Part shown: positions 27,423 through 39,600 of the stretch, piece after piece
Position numbering within the stretch: position 1 is the first letter of the stretch
Layout of the letters: every line of letters starts with the position of its first letter
Origin: Whitmania pigra
Lineage: Eukaryota > Annelida > Clitellata > Hirudinida > Haemopidae
DNA length: 64,000 bases
NCBI GenBank assembly: GCA_021613335.1
Contig: JAJTWR010000308.1
Location: 3,103,501-3,167,500 of the forward strand
Direction: 5' to 3'
Translations under genes and position numbers: made by a program
Notes under the pieces: generated by a model
Database searches by the model: none
The model's input: only the letters and a program-made list of their open reading frames with translations
What the model was told of the DNA's origin: nothing

Positions 27423-28529
27423 TCACATCAGAACGACTTCCTCGACGCAAGCGAACTCTGCGCCTTCGACGACAACGTTTTCATCGGACACGAGTTCGCG
27501 TTTTCTGTCGGGAACGTTTGAAAATTCTTTCGTCTTAAATTTCTGCACATTTCCAGAGAGGATGCCGTTCAATTTGTCTTTGCGATCCTTCAAGTGAGTC
27601 ATCATGTGTCTCTTGAGATGGGCCTTGAGAAAGAATCCTTTTTGACACAAGTTGCATACGTGAGGTTTCGTGTCTTCGTGAAACTTCATGTGCACGTTGA
27701 GAGAGCCTTTGGTGGCATAGCTCTGTCCGCAAGTCGAGCAGACGTAAGGTCGATAGCCGGTGTGAGAGTTCATGTGCCTCTTCAGAGCTTGACTGTCGGT
27801 GAAGCCTTTTTTGCAGATCGTGCAGTTGTGCGACCTCTTGTCTGTGTGAAGTTGAGCGTGCTTCAATAGATTGGCTTTCTGTGCAAAAGGTCTGTTGCAT
27901 ATGCTGCAAACGTAAGGCTGGACCCCCGTGTGAGTCCTCTCGTGTATCTTCATGTAGGACTTCTTACGGAACCTCTTGTGGCAGACTTCGCATTCGTGGG
28001 TTTTGGCACCCAAATGACCCTGCATGTGGTCCCTGAAATAAACGTTCACGGCAAAAGACTTCCCGCACACCGAACAGACATAGGGTCTCTGGTTCGAATG
28101 CCGAACTTTCTGGTGTTGCAATAAATTAGCTTTGTTGCAGTAGGAATTGCCGCATGAGTCGCATTTGAAAGGCTTCTCGTTGGTGTGAGTTCTTTCGTGA
28201 ACGACGAGCTTGCTTTTCTTGCCGAACGTCTTTCCGCAAAAAGAACAAGTGAACAGTTCGCGACCGGACGCATCCTCCGAGTCGGACAAACTCCTTCGAA
28301 CGTCTTCGTACTCGAGTTTCAGAAGAAGAGAGTCGTCTTGATCGAGCACTTCCGACTTTACGAGGATTTGAAGGCATGATATCCTCCTATGAGCTTCTAG
28401 GGACTCGATATTTGGGAACGTCAAATTGCACGAACTGCAAAATAATTCTTCCTGAAGATTTATAACTTCAGTCTTTAGAGGCTTGCATGAATCAACCAAC
28501 ATTGTCTTATTTTCTAATAAAAATTCCAT
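27423..28529 (-). CDS. C2H2 zinc-finger protein, eight fingers
   Basis: Likely sequence-specific nuclear DNA-binding protein of 368 residues in one exon. A degenerate N-terminal CxxC...H...C unit (CSSCNLTFPN, residue about 32) precedes an acidic linker. Eight consecutive C2H2 fingers then run from FTCSFCGKTF (about residue 94) to HVCNLCQKGF. Many are joined by TGxxPY/TGxQPY or TNEKPF-type linkers, as in Kruppel-type arrays. The C-terminus is basic then acidic with no recognised effector domain (no KRAB, BTB or ZAD seen). A ctcag acceptor-like site sits about 10 bp before the ATG, so a 5' noncoding exon is possible. Orthology cannot be assigned from finger sequence alone. Confidence 0.93.
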   Translation of the reverse strand: MEFLLENKTMLVDSCKPLKTEVINLQEELFCSSCNLTFPNIESLEAHRRISCLQILVKSEVLDQDDSLLLKLEYEDVRRSLSDSEDASGRELFTCSFCGKTFGKKSKLVVHERTHTNEKPFKCDSCGNSYCNKANLLQHQKVRHSNQRPYVCSVCGKSFAVNVYFRDHMQGHLGAKTHECEVCHKRFRKKSYMKIHERTHTGVQPYVCSICNRPFAQKANLLKHAQLHTDKRSHNCTICKKGFTDSQALKRHMNSHTGYRPYVCSTCGQSYATKGSLNVHMKFHEDTKPHVCNLCQKGFFLKAHLKRHMMTHLKDRKDKLNGILSGNVQKFKTKEFSNVPDRKRELVSDENVVVEGAEFACVEEVVLM

Positions 28530-29819
28530 ATTGATGATGCTGAGATTTGTTGCTCAGAATGAAAAAAGATCTGCACAAAGGCTTTTAAAATCACAAACAA
28601 AGTAACTGGAAAACAAAATAAAAACTGTTGCCTGTCCTACATCAATAACATGCAGATTCCATAAGATGAGTTCCAGATGTCATATTTCTGCAATTAGGAC
28701 AAATCAAGCTCTTATAAGTACATCAAATTAAAATGCTATTAACATCTTAAACACTAAGTTAATGTATCCTCATGCATGAAACAATGCATAGGACAAAGGA
28801 AAAAATAAAAGTCTAACTCGGTGAATAAATAAATCTATTTTAATTTCATTATATACTCCATCAATGCATTTGAAAGCAATACCCTTACTTATTTAATGAT
28901 ATATGGTATCTTCATCAGCATAATCAGCAACACAATAGACGAACTCAAGAATACAAAAACAAAAGATAACAGCAGACATTTAATTAAAATCACTATTCAC
29001 TCTCTGCTGTAATAATTATTAGATCTGATCCAAAACAGATTTATGAGCTGTTGCAAATTCTGATTTTATAATAGGGTCTCATTATTATTACGAATAACCC
29101 TAATAGATTTTTTTTAATATTCAAGATATTCAATAGATATTTTTTTAATATTCAAAAATACAAAATTAAATCTCTAAGTCTGCATCGAAACAACTCCTCG
29201 GCAAATGTTTAAAAATTTAATAAAAATTGTCTAACCTCGTTAGTTTAAGATCTAGTCCTGCGAATCGATCAAAAAATATAATTACAAAATGCAGTAGTTT
29301 TGATTCATAAACATCTCTCTCGAGCCGAAAGCAAACAGCCAAGACTCCGAATCCCACTAAAATAACGGCACTCGGTGACAACAAAGAAATACTGTCTCGG
29401 GATACAAGCAATAACCTACTACTTTCAACCCCAAAAGAGGGTGCTCTCTTTTAAGTATTATAACTATTATTTTAAAATAAAAATGTAATGAAACATTAAC
29501 TTTATTTTAAACTTCACATCTTCAATCTAATTGTGAAGGAAAATGTTGATCAATGAATGTGTTTATTTCAACCCTTGCTTTGTTGAAAGGTAAAAATCTA
29601 TAAGTGAAAAGAGTCTAGTTACGATCAGGAATGAAGGATTGTTGGATTTCATTCTCTGAAATTCTTGGTATTACAGGGATCAGACATGCTTGATATTATT
29701 CAAGAATAACGCCACGTTCTTTGGAGGGGTAAAGAAATGTAAAGCTTCAAATTGCAAGCTTTTTTAAGCAACTAAGTATCGAAAGTTGAATCGGTTATAA
29801 AGTTTTAAAAAATACTTTA
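28530..29819. other. Intergenic upstream of the zinc-finger gene
   Basis: AT-rich; would hold the zinc-finger promoter. No other gene recognised. Confidence 0.5.
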
Positions 29820-30520
29820 GCTAAGAGGCAAGAATTTCTCATCAGTTTTTTTTCAAAATTTTGCGACATCTTTTAAAAAAAATCAAATTTATAAAATTGA
29901 AACTGGATAAAATAATAATTTGCACCATTAATGCGGTTAGAACTTGCGAAATGTTAAAATAATGTTACATTTGTCTAAGAAGTGCAAATTTCAAGACTAA
30001 GCAAACTTTCATTTACGGTTAAAACTTTTTATGGTTAAAAGTTTTTGCAAGTCATAATTTTAGTAAAGAACACGAATTATGAAAGATATGTGATGCACGT
30101 GCTAATCTATGAAAGTAATTAAGTGATTAATCAAAACAAATTATTGGATAAATATACGTAAAAAACTTTTATTTTTCCGGAAACTTTAGACGCTTAAAAA
30201 CTTTTCATGTTTCGCCTCGTTTGTTATGGGTGATACAGACGTGGTGAGTGCTCGGTAGACTTTGTGGGCGTTTGCGTTAGTTAAAATTGTCAAGAGATTT
30301 GGCAGTTGATCTAGTCCAAATCATCCTAACTATGCAACGGACTTTAATCAAATAAATAAAAAAAAATTAGTAGTTGATCTTTTCCTAAATGACCCAATCA
30401 AAAAAATGGTATTTCAATGTAGTAGAAGCTTATGGAATTTGTCAACTTGATCCTAATAATGTCATTGGCTACTATGCAAGTAATCACCAAACAAACATGT
30501 TTTTTTTTGTTAAAGTCTTG
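29820..30520 (+). pseudogene. Decayed partial duplicate of the STARD10 5' region
   Basis: This stretch matches the 30830-31790 region: ttgcaccattaatg..., then a ttaaaattgtcaagagattt counterpart (ttaaaattgtcacgggattt), then exon 2 (cctaaatgacccaatc, aatgtagtagaagcttatg, cattggctactatgcaagta). Exon 1 and intron 1 are missing. In their place lies a 60-bp dispersed repeat (30303-30365) also found at 17.5 kb. The exon 2 copy has lost bases and its frame. It is a relic of a local tandem duplication, not a functional gene. Confidence 0.8.
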
Positions 30521-31300
30521 TGTTTTCTGCATAAATTTCAATGAAATTATTGGAAATAGTTTATTATGCAAATCGCAGACGATTGTACATTTTCCCTGTT
30601 CCGTGTGCCCTCTATCGTAGGGCGCACGCCTATTGGTCAGCTATATGATGCACCAGAAATTGACTAAAGTAGATATCATTTTATTTTCTTTTTGAATATT
30701 GGTTGTTTTAATTAGGCGTTATGAGAGCGAAATAAAAAAATCCTGCTTGATATTATTAATGTAAAGCGTCACAATGAATTATGAGTTAGGATGAGAAAAT
30801 TTGCCATATGTTCAACAATCCTTTTTTTGTCGTATTTTTTTAAAAATATAAATCAAAATTAAAAAAAGATGAATTAATAAATTGCACCATTAATGAGGTA
30901 TGAACCTGTAATAAGAGCTAAGACGAATTTTTAAAATAGTGTTACATTAATCTAAGTAATTTCAGGATTAAGTAAACATTTATTTAAGCTCGAAACTTAA
31001 TAGGTCTTAATATAATAAGTAACCTGGAAGTTAGGTAACGCACCTGCTGAAATTTATGAAAGTAATTAAGTGATTAATTTAAAAAATTATTGGATAAATA
31101 TATTAAATAAATATACAAAAGAAGTACTATTACTTTTGCGATTACTTTTGACGAAAGTCAAGAACTTTGCTTATTAGGGGCCGTAAGCGTCAGCCGTTTG
31201 GTATAGGTGATGTGGATATAAGGTGTGCTCTCAGTGGGTTTCGTGGGCGTCTACTCTAGTTAAAATTGTCACGGGATTTGGTTGTTGATCAGTTGATACA

Positions 31301-32856
31301 ATGAAACTTGGCGAAGTTAGAGTTGCGGATGATTCAGACTTTGTAAAACTACGTAATCTGTGCGAAAATCATAATGACTGGAAAGTTGAATACGACAAGA
31401 ATCATACGACGGTTTGGTCTCGAACCTCTGATCTAAGTGACTTCAAGATGATCAAGGTTATATTTTAGATTGTTGTCGTCTTTATCGACTATACATTTAC
31501 GTTCGGGGATATGATGTGACATTTGTTTCCACAAAAACTTAATTTCTTATGAATCTGAAGTAGTGATCTGATGTAATTTCATTTTTTTATTAAATTGTAA
31601 TTTCAGATTAAGGGAGTTTTTTCAGACGTTTCTGCTGCCACAGTTTTTGATGTCCTAAATGACCCAATCTACCGAAAAAAATGGGATTTAAATGTAGTAG
31701 AAGCTTATGAAATTTGCCAACTTGGTCCTAATAATGACATTGGCTACTATGCAAGTAATTACCAAACATACACGTTTTTTTGTTAATTCATTAAATGAAT
31801 TAAAAAGTAAATTATGTTTACCTATCATAATAATTTATATAGTGAAAGTCCCAAAACCCTTAAAGAACAGGGATTTTGTTACTGAGAGATCCTGGTTGGT
31901 ACTTGGAAATGAATATCTCATCTTTAACCACTCAGTCAATCACGCTGTTAGTTTGTTTTCTGCGGTTGACATTATTTGTTCAATCATTTCAGTGGACAAT
32001 TTCTCTTTTTTTTAAAACAATTTTAGAGCCTTCCTCCAAAGAAGAATTTCATCAGAGGCATCTCATACCTCACTGGATACCAAATTCTTTCAACTGTGAA
32101 TGATTCAAATAAAACTGGGACACAGGTCTCTTACATAACCCAGTCTGATCCAAGAGGTTTCCATTAACTTCCTTTTTGCATGTTTTTTTTTGTATAATAT
32201 CAAATTAAATGTATTGGATAAGTTCTATCAACTTGATAGACTGAGTATCAGATTGGAATATCAAATTGATTTATCATCTAAGCTCTAATGAACATCTCAT
32301 GTCAAACATCTTCATCACCAGTACATCCACTTAAATTGTCCAAACTGCAGTGGTGGATTTAGGGGGAATTGAGGGCCATGGCCTCCATGATTTTTAAAAT
32401 TTAAAAATGAATTAAATTTATATTATTTTAGTAATTTATGACTTTTTGGCAAAATATTAATGCCCCACCATCAGTGTTCTAAATCCTCCCTGATGAACTG
32501 CACATTACATTTGTAATTTTGCAGGTAAACTGCCATCATGGGCTGTTAATAAGGCCGCAAAGATTGTTGCCCCAAAGGTATTTATCAATTGTTCACTTTT
32601 TGAACTCAGGTTCTTACTGGATACAACCTGTTTGCAGGTGCTTTCAAAACTGCACAAGGCCTGCAAAGGATACAACACATGGAAGGAGGCCAACAAACCG
32701 GAATGGAAGCCTTGGTTGTTTCCCGAGCAGAACGACCTGCCGAGGATAAACTACGACGACGTCCTCCCTTTTGACTTGAAGGAGTCGACTGAAGTCATCG
32801 ACGAGACGGAGGCTTTGGAAGACTCAACAGATGAAGACCTGAAGGTCGAGGAATAA
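31301..32856 (+). CDS. STARD10: StAR-related lipid transfer protein, STARD10-like
   Basis: Cytosolic START-domain protein of the PCTP/STARD10 group, which binds and transfers phosphatidylcholine and phosphatidylethanolamine. Six exons join in frame: 31301-31456, 31607-31754, 31843-31946, 32027-32156, 32525-32577 and 32638-32856, giving about 269 residues. Diagnostic stretches are VFDVLNDPIYRKKWDLNV, KPLKNRDFVTERSW, YLIFNHSVNH, GKLPSWAVNKAAKIVAPK and PEWKPWLFPEQNDLP, all in STARD10 order. The acidic C-terminal tail (EALEDSTDEDLKVEE) is also STARD10-like. The start ATG gives an N-terminus matching the family (VRVADDSDFVKL). A MITE sits in intron 4. It lies tail-to-tail with TOPBP1, 809 bp between stops. 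Confidence 0.95.
32348..32492. mobile_element. hAT-like MITE in STARD10 intron 4
   Basis: 145-bp noncoding element with inverted ends: cagtggtggatttag at the left and ctaaatcctccctg at the right (13 of 15 bases related after inversion). Flanking octamers ccaaactg and atgaactg share five positions, consistent with an aged 8-bp target duplication. Related to the element at 26146-26372. Confidence 0.6.
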
Positions 32857-33665
32857 AGAAAGCAAACGAGAAATGTCATTCCATTCAAAGTTATTCCTTT
32901 TGATCATTATCACAATCCTGTCATTCAGTGTAAGCGCTCTCTGGTAACGGTGTCTATCATTTCCTAGTCTAATAATGAATTTTTCCACTTGTTTGTCTAC
33001 ATTCACGACCTTAAATCTACTTCGAAGCAAGCATGAAGTGTCATGGTCGGCATGGATACGGTCCTATCAATATTAGATATGTGCCTTTTTTGCCATCTTG
33101 CAAGACTCATTTGTGTAAGAACTTGATCTTCTCAATTGCTGATTTTTGTGTAATTACTTAATGGTGATGGCATTTATATGCAAATTGCTCATAGCATCTC
33201 ATTTTGTGTTGGGCATAGATGGAGTTTGAAAACACATCTAAATCATCTATTGCTTGGTTTCTTTAAGTTCTTGACACTTTTTAGAAGGACTACATTTATA
33301 AGCAATACCGCTTTGCAAAACTCAGTGACGCTAAAACTCTGAATGTCAGGACAAGACAATGTACAATAAGATTACTTTATTTCATTTTGTAACAAGACAT
33401 ATTAATATTAGTAAAAACTCCTGTCAATTAAGAATAAAAGTTCATCGTGAAGTGATTTTGTGAGAATCATCTTTAAGATGTGATCTACAGTTCAACAAAA
33501 GTTTGGTTTTTTACATCAGGAGTTAACTTCAGTGCAGCTTCCGATTTTTGTTGTCTTTAGGTGCGACATAGGAAATTTCACGCGATCTTCTCTTTTTGTT
33601 CGTTCCATTGCGACTGAAGTCAAATTTACGAATTGTAGAAAAAGAAGCATCTTATTCTCTTATAT
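32857..33665. other. Convergent intergenic region STARD10 / TOPBP1
   Basis: Contains the 3' untranslated regions of both genes (for example aataaaag near 33432). No gene seen. Confidence 0.5.
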
Positions 33666-36600
33666 TTAATGTAAAGCCACTAACTTCAAGACGACTAGGG
33701 CTTCGGGCACATAAAAGTTTTTTGGCTCTGTTTGTTCCGGATCGGTAAGACAACTGGCAATGTATTCGGGCTTGAGGCAGTGGGCCCCTGAGGAAACCAT
33801 CTTTTCGTAGTCCACCTGAGATAATTTGTGCCATTTATGCAGCTTATTGTGCTCATCATTAAATTATAAGAACGTGATGTTTGGATTCACACAGAAATCC
33901 AATGTTTTTAAATATGCTTAAAAGGACATCGAAATGGTGACATGAGACTAGAAATATTGGTAGTGTATGCTTATATAAATACATGCACATTATTGCTGAA
34001 TCCAATGTTTTGTATATTTGCAAATTTTGTATATATGATATATGAGCAACTGCACTTAATTTGAAAGGCTGAGATAGCCTGTTTTGCAAAGTTGATGCAT
34101 TGAGAAAGCCTGATGGTAAAAGAACTATGGCCATGGCATGTGCAATAATTTTATGTTGTAAAATAATCCAGTCTTGCGGCTTCAACGTAATTCATCGTGG
34201 ATGATCCACCAACCGAGATTGAAATGTTCTTCGTCTCGATGAATGCGTGCGTTACTCCTTGATCTTCCCAGTTCTCTCTAAATTGAAACCAAAGATAATA
34301 TTTATTCTCTTAAGACATTAAATAATGTGCAAAGATCAACGAACTTGTTGGAGACGATAACTGCACCACCTGTAGACAACAGACGAGAAAAACCTTCTCC
34401 TTTTTTTGGGTCCATCACGAGCAGACATCTCCAACCTGAAAAAGCTCCTCTGTTGTCTTTTTCATTCTGTTGGAGAGAAACTCACCTTATTTCATAATCA
34501 GCAACAAGATTAAAATTTATAAAACCTTGTAGTTTAAAAATATTATAAGTTTTGGGAAGCAACCTGTAGCTTAAGTCTCCACAACTGAGCGGAATGCGCA
34601 AGTTTCACCTCTTGAGAATTGAGGTTAGGGTGTTTGTCTAAGATGCTTTTTGAGCCCCATTCGTAATTCTCTTCCTGGAAGAACAAATGGACTCAAATGA
34701 AATGACCAACTTATGTTGCAGATAAAAAATTCCTTTGAATTAGTTTAAAACATTTTGTAGCCTTAACAATCTGTAATGTAACCATCTAAAGCAAATGGCT
34801 CGATATTGTTTAGAATTAGAGTTAGCAGCTGTAACCAACCTCAACGAAACGACCAGCTTCTTTGCAGGCGGCAAGATAAGATTTGTGAAGCACCCACTTA
34901 CCGGATGACACGCAGGCCAAGAACTTCTCGCTCCTGGAGGGATTATCTGCAGGACATTTGGAATCAAATCTAATAATTTCAAAATTTGTTATTAATTAAA
35001 TATGAAACACCAACTGGAAACAAGATGAGTGCCTGACCCTTCAGTCACTGAGGCACCAAGAGATTCAATGAAAGAAGCATATTCTTCTCTTTCCTATTCA
35101 TAATTATATGAAATACATTTAAAAATCATCATCTTCATTAAAAGTAATAAATATATACAAAATTCAAAATAATACAAATGTAACATGTAAATCATGCCTG
35201 AGGTTTGAAGCCAGAGAGCATAAACATCAAATTTTTCCTTTCTGTGGGTTTCGAACTGAGTTTATCTTCAGCAGATGAAGCCTGCAAATTAGTAATTGGC
35301 ATCTTCAAACCACCAGTGCAACTGTTTCCACCTGCCTGTGATAACATGGAAATAATTTATATTCAAATACAACATGCAAACAATGCAACACTACAAGCAA
35401 TGCCTATATCTAAATACACTTCAAAAGATACTTCGTGCCATAAAAATCACTGCTAACCTCGAGCCTGGTTGCCAAATATTCCCATGTAACCTCAACTTGT
35501 GAGGCTGGAGGGTTTGAATCTTTAACAATGATGCAAATTTAATAAATAATACATAAGATTATCACTAATTATAATTAATATTTAACATTTTAAATAAGTG
35601 CCAAACCCCACGTAATAACCTTTTTTGGTCTCAATATTTGCATCATCTTCATCTTGGTCCATCACCACTTTTAGTGAAAGATGCTTAAGTAATGAGCAGA
35701 AATAAGGAAAAGAAATTAAATGTGAACTCAAACCTTTGTTGCTGTTGTCCTCAGAACCTTTCTCGTTTTCTGTCGTTGGATTTCTTTCAGAAGTTGCTGT
35801 AAGATAACAACACGATGTGTAAAATCAAAACACTAAAAAACAACTTTCAAGCAAATGACAAACGTGTTTCCACTCCTGTCTGATGCCTTCCTTTTCGACT
35901 AGATCTGCAAGCATGAAAAGTTCTTCACCGACATCAGAAATTGAACAAATTTGCATTAACAAATCCCATTACAAACAAATTTTCATTAACAAATCCCATT
36001 ACAAACAAATTTGTATTAACAAATCCCATTACAAACAAACCTCGAGGCCTCGGTTAGTTTCTTCAGATTGTTAACAAACTCCTTCGATAAAGTACTGTCA
36101 TCCTGAATAAGAAATCATTCTCATAACACATCTCAATCAAATTACCCTTTATTAATTTTATTTTGTTTTATTCCAACTAATCACAAAAAGCAGGTCAAAT
36201 ATAAAAAATTACTTGTTCCAGGCAAAGTGCTGAGACAGGAGTACCTGATGCATCAGCAGGGTGAGAGGGAACAGATTGAGAAGTCATTGGCAGTTTAGGA
36301 GGATTCTTTGGGGTCCTCACAGGAGTTTTTGTTCCAACAATAGTCTGAAAAAAAAGTTGTTCCTATTTCTTACCAATCATTAAATGAGTTAGACATGAAT
36401 CTTTGCAAGGGTTGAAGCCATGCATACCAAAGATATGTTTCCATTGTACGTGTGAGGAAAACATTCTTCATCAACTCTTTTCTTTTGGATGCAACACTGA
36501 AAGTTTATTTTTATGAACGATCACTCTTTCAACAAATAGAAAAATCATGAACTGGAAAAACCAGGGAATGGCAATCATTACTTTAAAAAATATTTCACAC

Positions 36601-39600
36601 TTTAATATTCCAATTGCCTCGGCAACAAAAAAGATGAGAGAGTAATGGAAATACTCTAAAGGTATCCTCAGGAAACACTAAGCAGGAATTCAAAGTTTGA
36701 ATTTAATTACAAAATGAAAATGTCTTACAGCCTTCAACCACTGAGGAGAAACAATAATCTTTCCTTGTTCTCTGGCAACTCTGAACTCCCGATTCGCATC
36801 ATTTTCTTTTCCCTGGATAATCACAAACTCCCCGTTAACAGCAGGACGAACCTCGCACCGAAGAATAAGGAAATAAACCTGAAAGATGAAGTGCGTGCAG
36901 TCGGAACTGTAGCTCCACCTGCATTCGGCACCCAGTTCGACTGCCAGTTTGCTGTACTCTGTTTGGTTCTTTATCAACTTCTTGCAGACAGATATTACCA
37001 CGCCCGACAGGGGCATTTTTATCTCTGGCTGAGATGATAAAGACGATGATATGTGAAACAATTTGTGAGATGCACGATTGACTAGTAAAAGTACCTGTTG
37101 CAAGGTGATGTTCGAACATTCCTGCGAGAAGGAATCATCTCCTCCTCCATTGGTGCTGTTCTTCAATGCTATTTTTATGTTCTCAGCAAAAACTTCTTCT
37201 AGTGGCTTGAAAAGAAAAAATAATTATTGCAAAAATTTTTACTTCACATGTAGTTTCTAGTTAAACAAGCTGCAATAAAAGACAAAAATGTCTTAATATT
37301 TGAGAATTTCAGAGGTTAATGTACCAGACTAATCCTTGCATTAGGTTTGGCATTAACAACAGGAGATTGTAGACAGTCCAAAGAATTCTAAAATTGAATT
37401 AATAAAGTAGACTAACAAAAAATAAATAAATGAAATAATGACTTTACCTGGAAATTAAACCGAGGTCTGTACGGATTCCCGCTCATGAACTTGCTGGGAG
37501 TGTCATCGTCTGCCACCTTCTTCGAGTCAATGAGGGCCTAATTTGGTGGAAAATAAATTCTTTGAAGACTTCATATGGCATAAAATTTCAATTTATGAAG
37601 GTTAATTAAAATTGGATTAAAACCCATCAGAAATGACATTGCATCACCTGCACTCTTGTGGTTTTTGCCGATCCCAGGTGTAGAAAGGGAGCTGGAAATT
37701 TCAAAGCATTTTAGTTTTGCCAACCCAAACAATATAATTGCTCAAACTGCACAAATTGCCTTTGTTTTCCAAATGAGGAGACCCTTTTGAAGCAGTTGCA
37801 GTGGTTTCTGCCTTCCTCCTCTGCTGCAAGGGAGTGACTCTTTTGGACATCTCAACAGACTTTAAAGGTTTTGTGGCAACACTGGGAGTGGTGTGAGGCG
37901 ATTCAGTAATCCTCGTTTTAGCAGAGTGTGGGGACCCTTCAGTAGCTACAAGCAGCAAGCATAAAATCAATCCCCAATTTTATTTCAAAGGCAACAACTC
38001 TTAACAATATTGGCAGGACAAATATGGAAACCTACTGGTTTCTGCCCTCTGCAATGGCAAAGGAGTGACTGCTTTGGACACCTTGACAGACTTTGAAGGT
38101 TTTGTGGTGACATTGGGAGTGGTGGTGGTATGAGGTGATTCAGTTCTCTTTGTTTCAGTAGATTGTAAAGACCTTTCAGAAGCTGCAATCGGCAATCATA
38201 AAATCAAATCCCACTTCTACTTCAACTCAACAACCGTCTCATCTTTATAATTCACGATTACTGATAGGATTCATGAGTACTGATAGGATTCATGAGTACT
38301 GATAGAATTGATTTTGCAGCTACCAAACCAAATGCAATTGCATTCATAGCAATATGCAATTCAATATGAGATCACAATAACTGACATTTTAGATGACACG
38401 AAGAACATGAGCAACAATCCCAGATTTCTGTCATTCACAAAAATAATCCCAGCTTTAACTAATACTGAAATGCCTAATAATTTTTGCTAAAATTAACAAA
38501 GAGATTTTGATATAACAATTTATTGACAGGAAAAACACAATTCCTAACATCTGATTTCTTCATTCTGCTGGAATTGGTGAAGCTTTTCTGGAACTTTTTT
38601 TCCAGTTCGGGCACATTCAAAAACCCAACTAAAATTTACAATTGGATCTTATTTCCAAGACAAAAACATATTCCAAAGATAAGAAAGCCTTTACCTCTTA
38701 GACACAGTGGGTATTCCCCACTTCTGGGCTGCCTCATACTTTGGACCTTCGGGAGAATTAACCACGAGATGTGTGCAGGCCAAAAAGTTCTCTTTTCTGA
38801 CTCTCACAAAACAGTCCTGGACCCTGCATTGAAATTTTGAAATAATATAATAAAGTATTGAATAGTCCAATAAATGACTTTAACATTAAGCTGGCCAAGC
38901 ATTAAAAATTAAATTACAATTAAACAGATTATAAAGCACAGTTTGAACAAACCTTCCTCCAAGCAACTGAAGAATGTCTATGATAATATTTTTCTCCAAA
39001 CCTTGCACACCACTGAAAATACAAAATAAAATAAAATTTGCATAAAACAAAACAACCAAAATAAGATTTTTTAACCTGATAGAAAGAACACAATCCTTAA
39101 GTGGTTGACAGTTTGGCAGAATTGTGAGTGGCTTGAAAATTTCAAGACCATCAAAGGGAAGAAGTGTTGATTCTTCGATGCACATGTTCTTAAATGATTT
39201 GAATGTTCTTAAATGACTGAATGTGCTTAAATGATTGAATGTTCTTAAATGACTTGAATGTTCATAAATGATTTGAATGTTCATAAATGATTTAAATGTT
39301 TTTAAATTATTTGAATGTTCTTAAATGATTTGAATGTTCTCAACAGTTGTTTAAATAAAATGAATCATTGTTGATGGTTACTTAAATGATCTGAGTGAAC
39401 AAAATCATATTTGCGAAATCATCAAATACAACGACAAGGCAGACACTAACCACCCATGCTGTCGTGACTACTTCGTCGACAGTCCTCGTAACGGGACAAC
39501 CCTCGATCGGAACGACTCCCACGTTTGCAACCTTCCTAGAGTTCAGGGGCAACACCTTCCCTCCAAACTCCTCGATCTCCTTCGTCAGTTCATCCATGAA

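Noticed and set aside
38886..39284. 132-codon frame with repeated HLRTF
   Set aside because: Created by an 18-19-bp intronic tandem repeat plus part of TOPBP1 exon sequence; not a separate protein.
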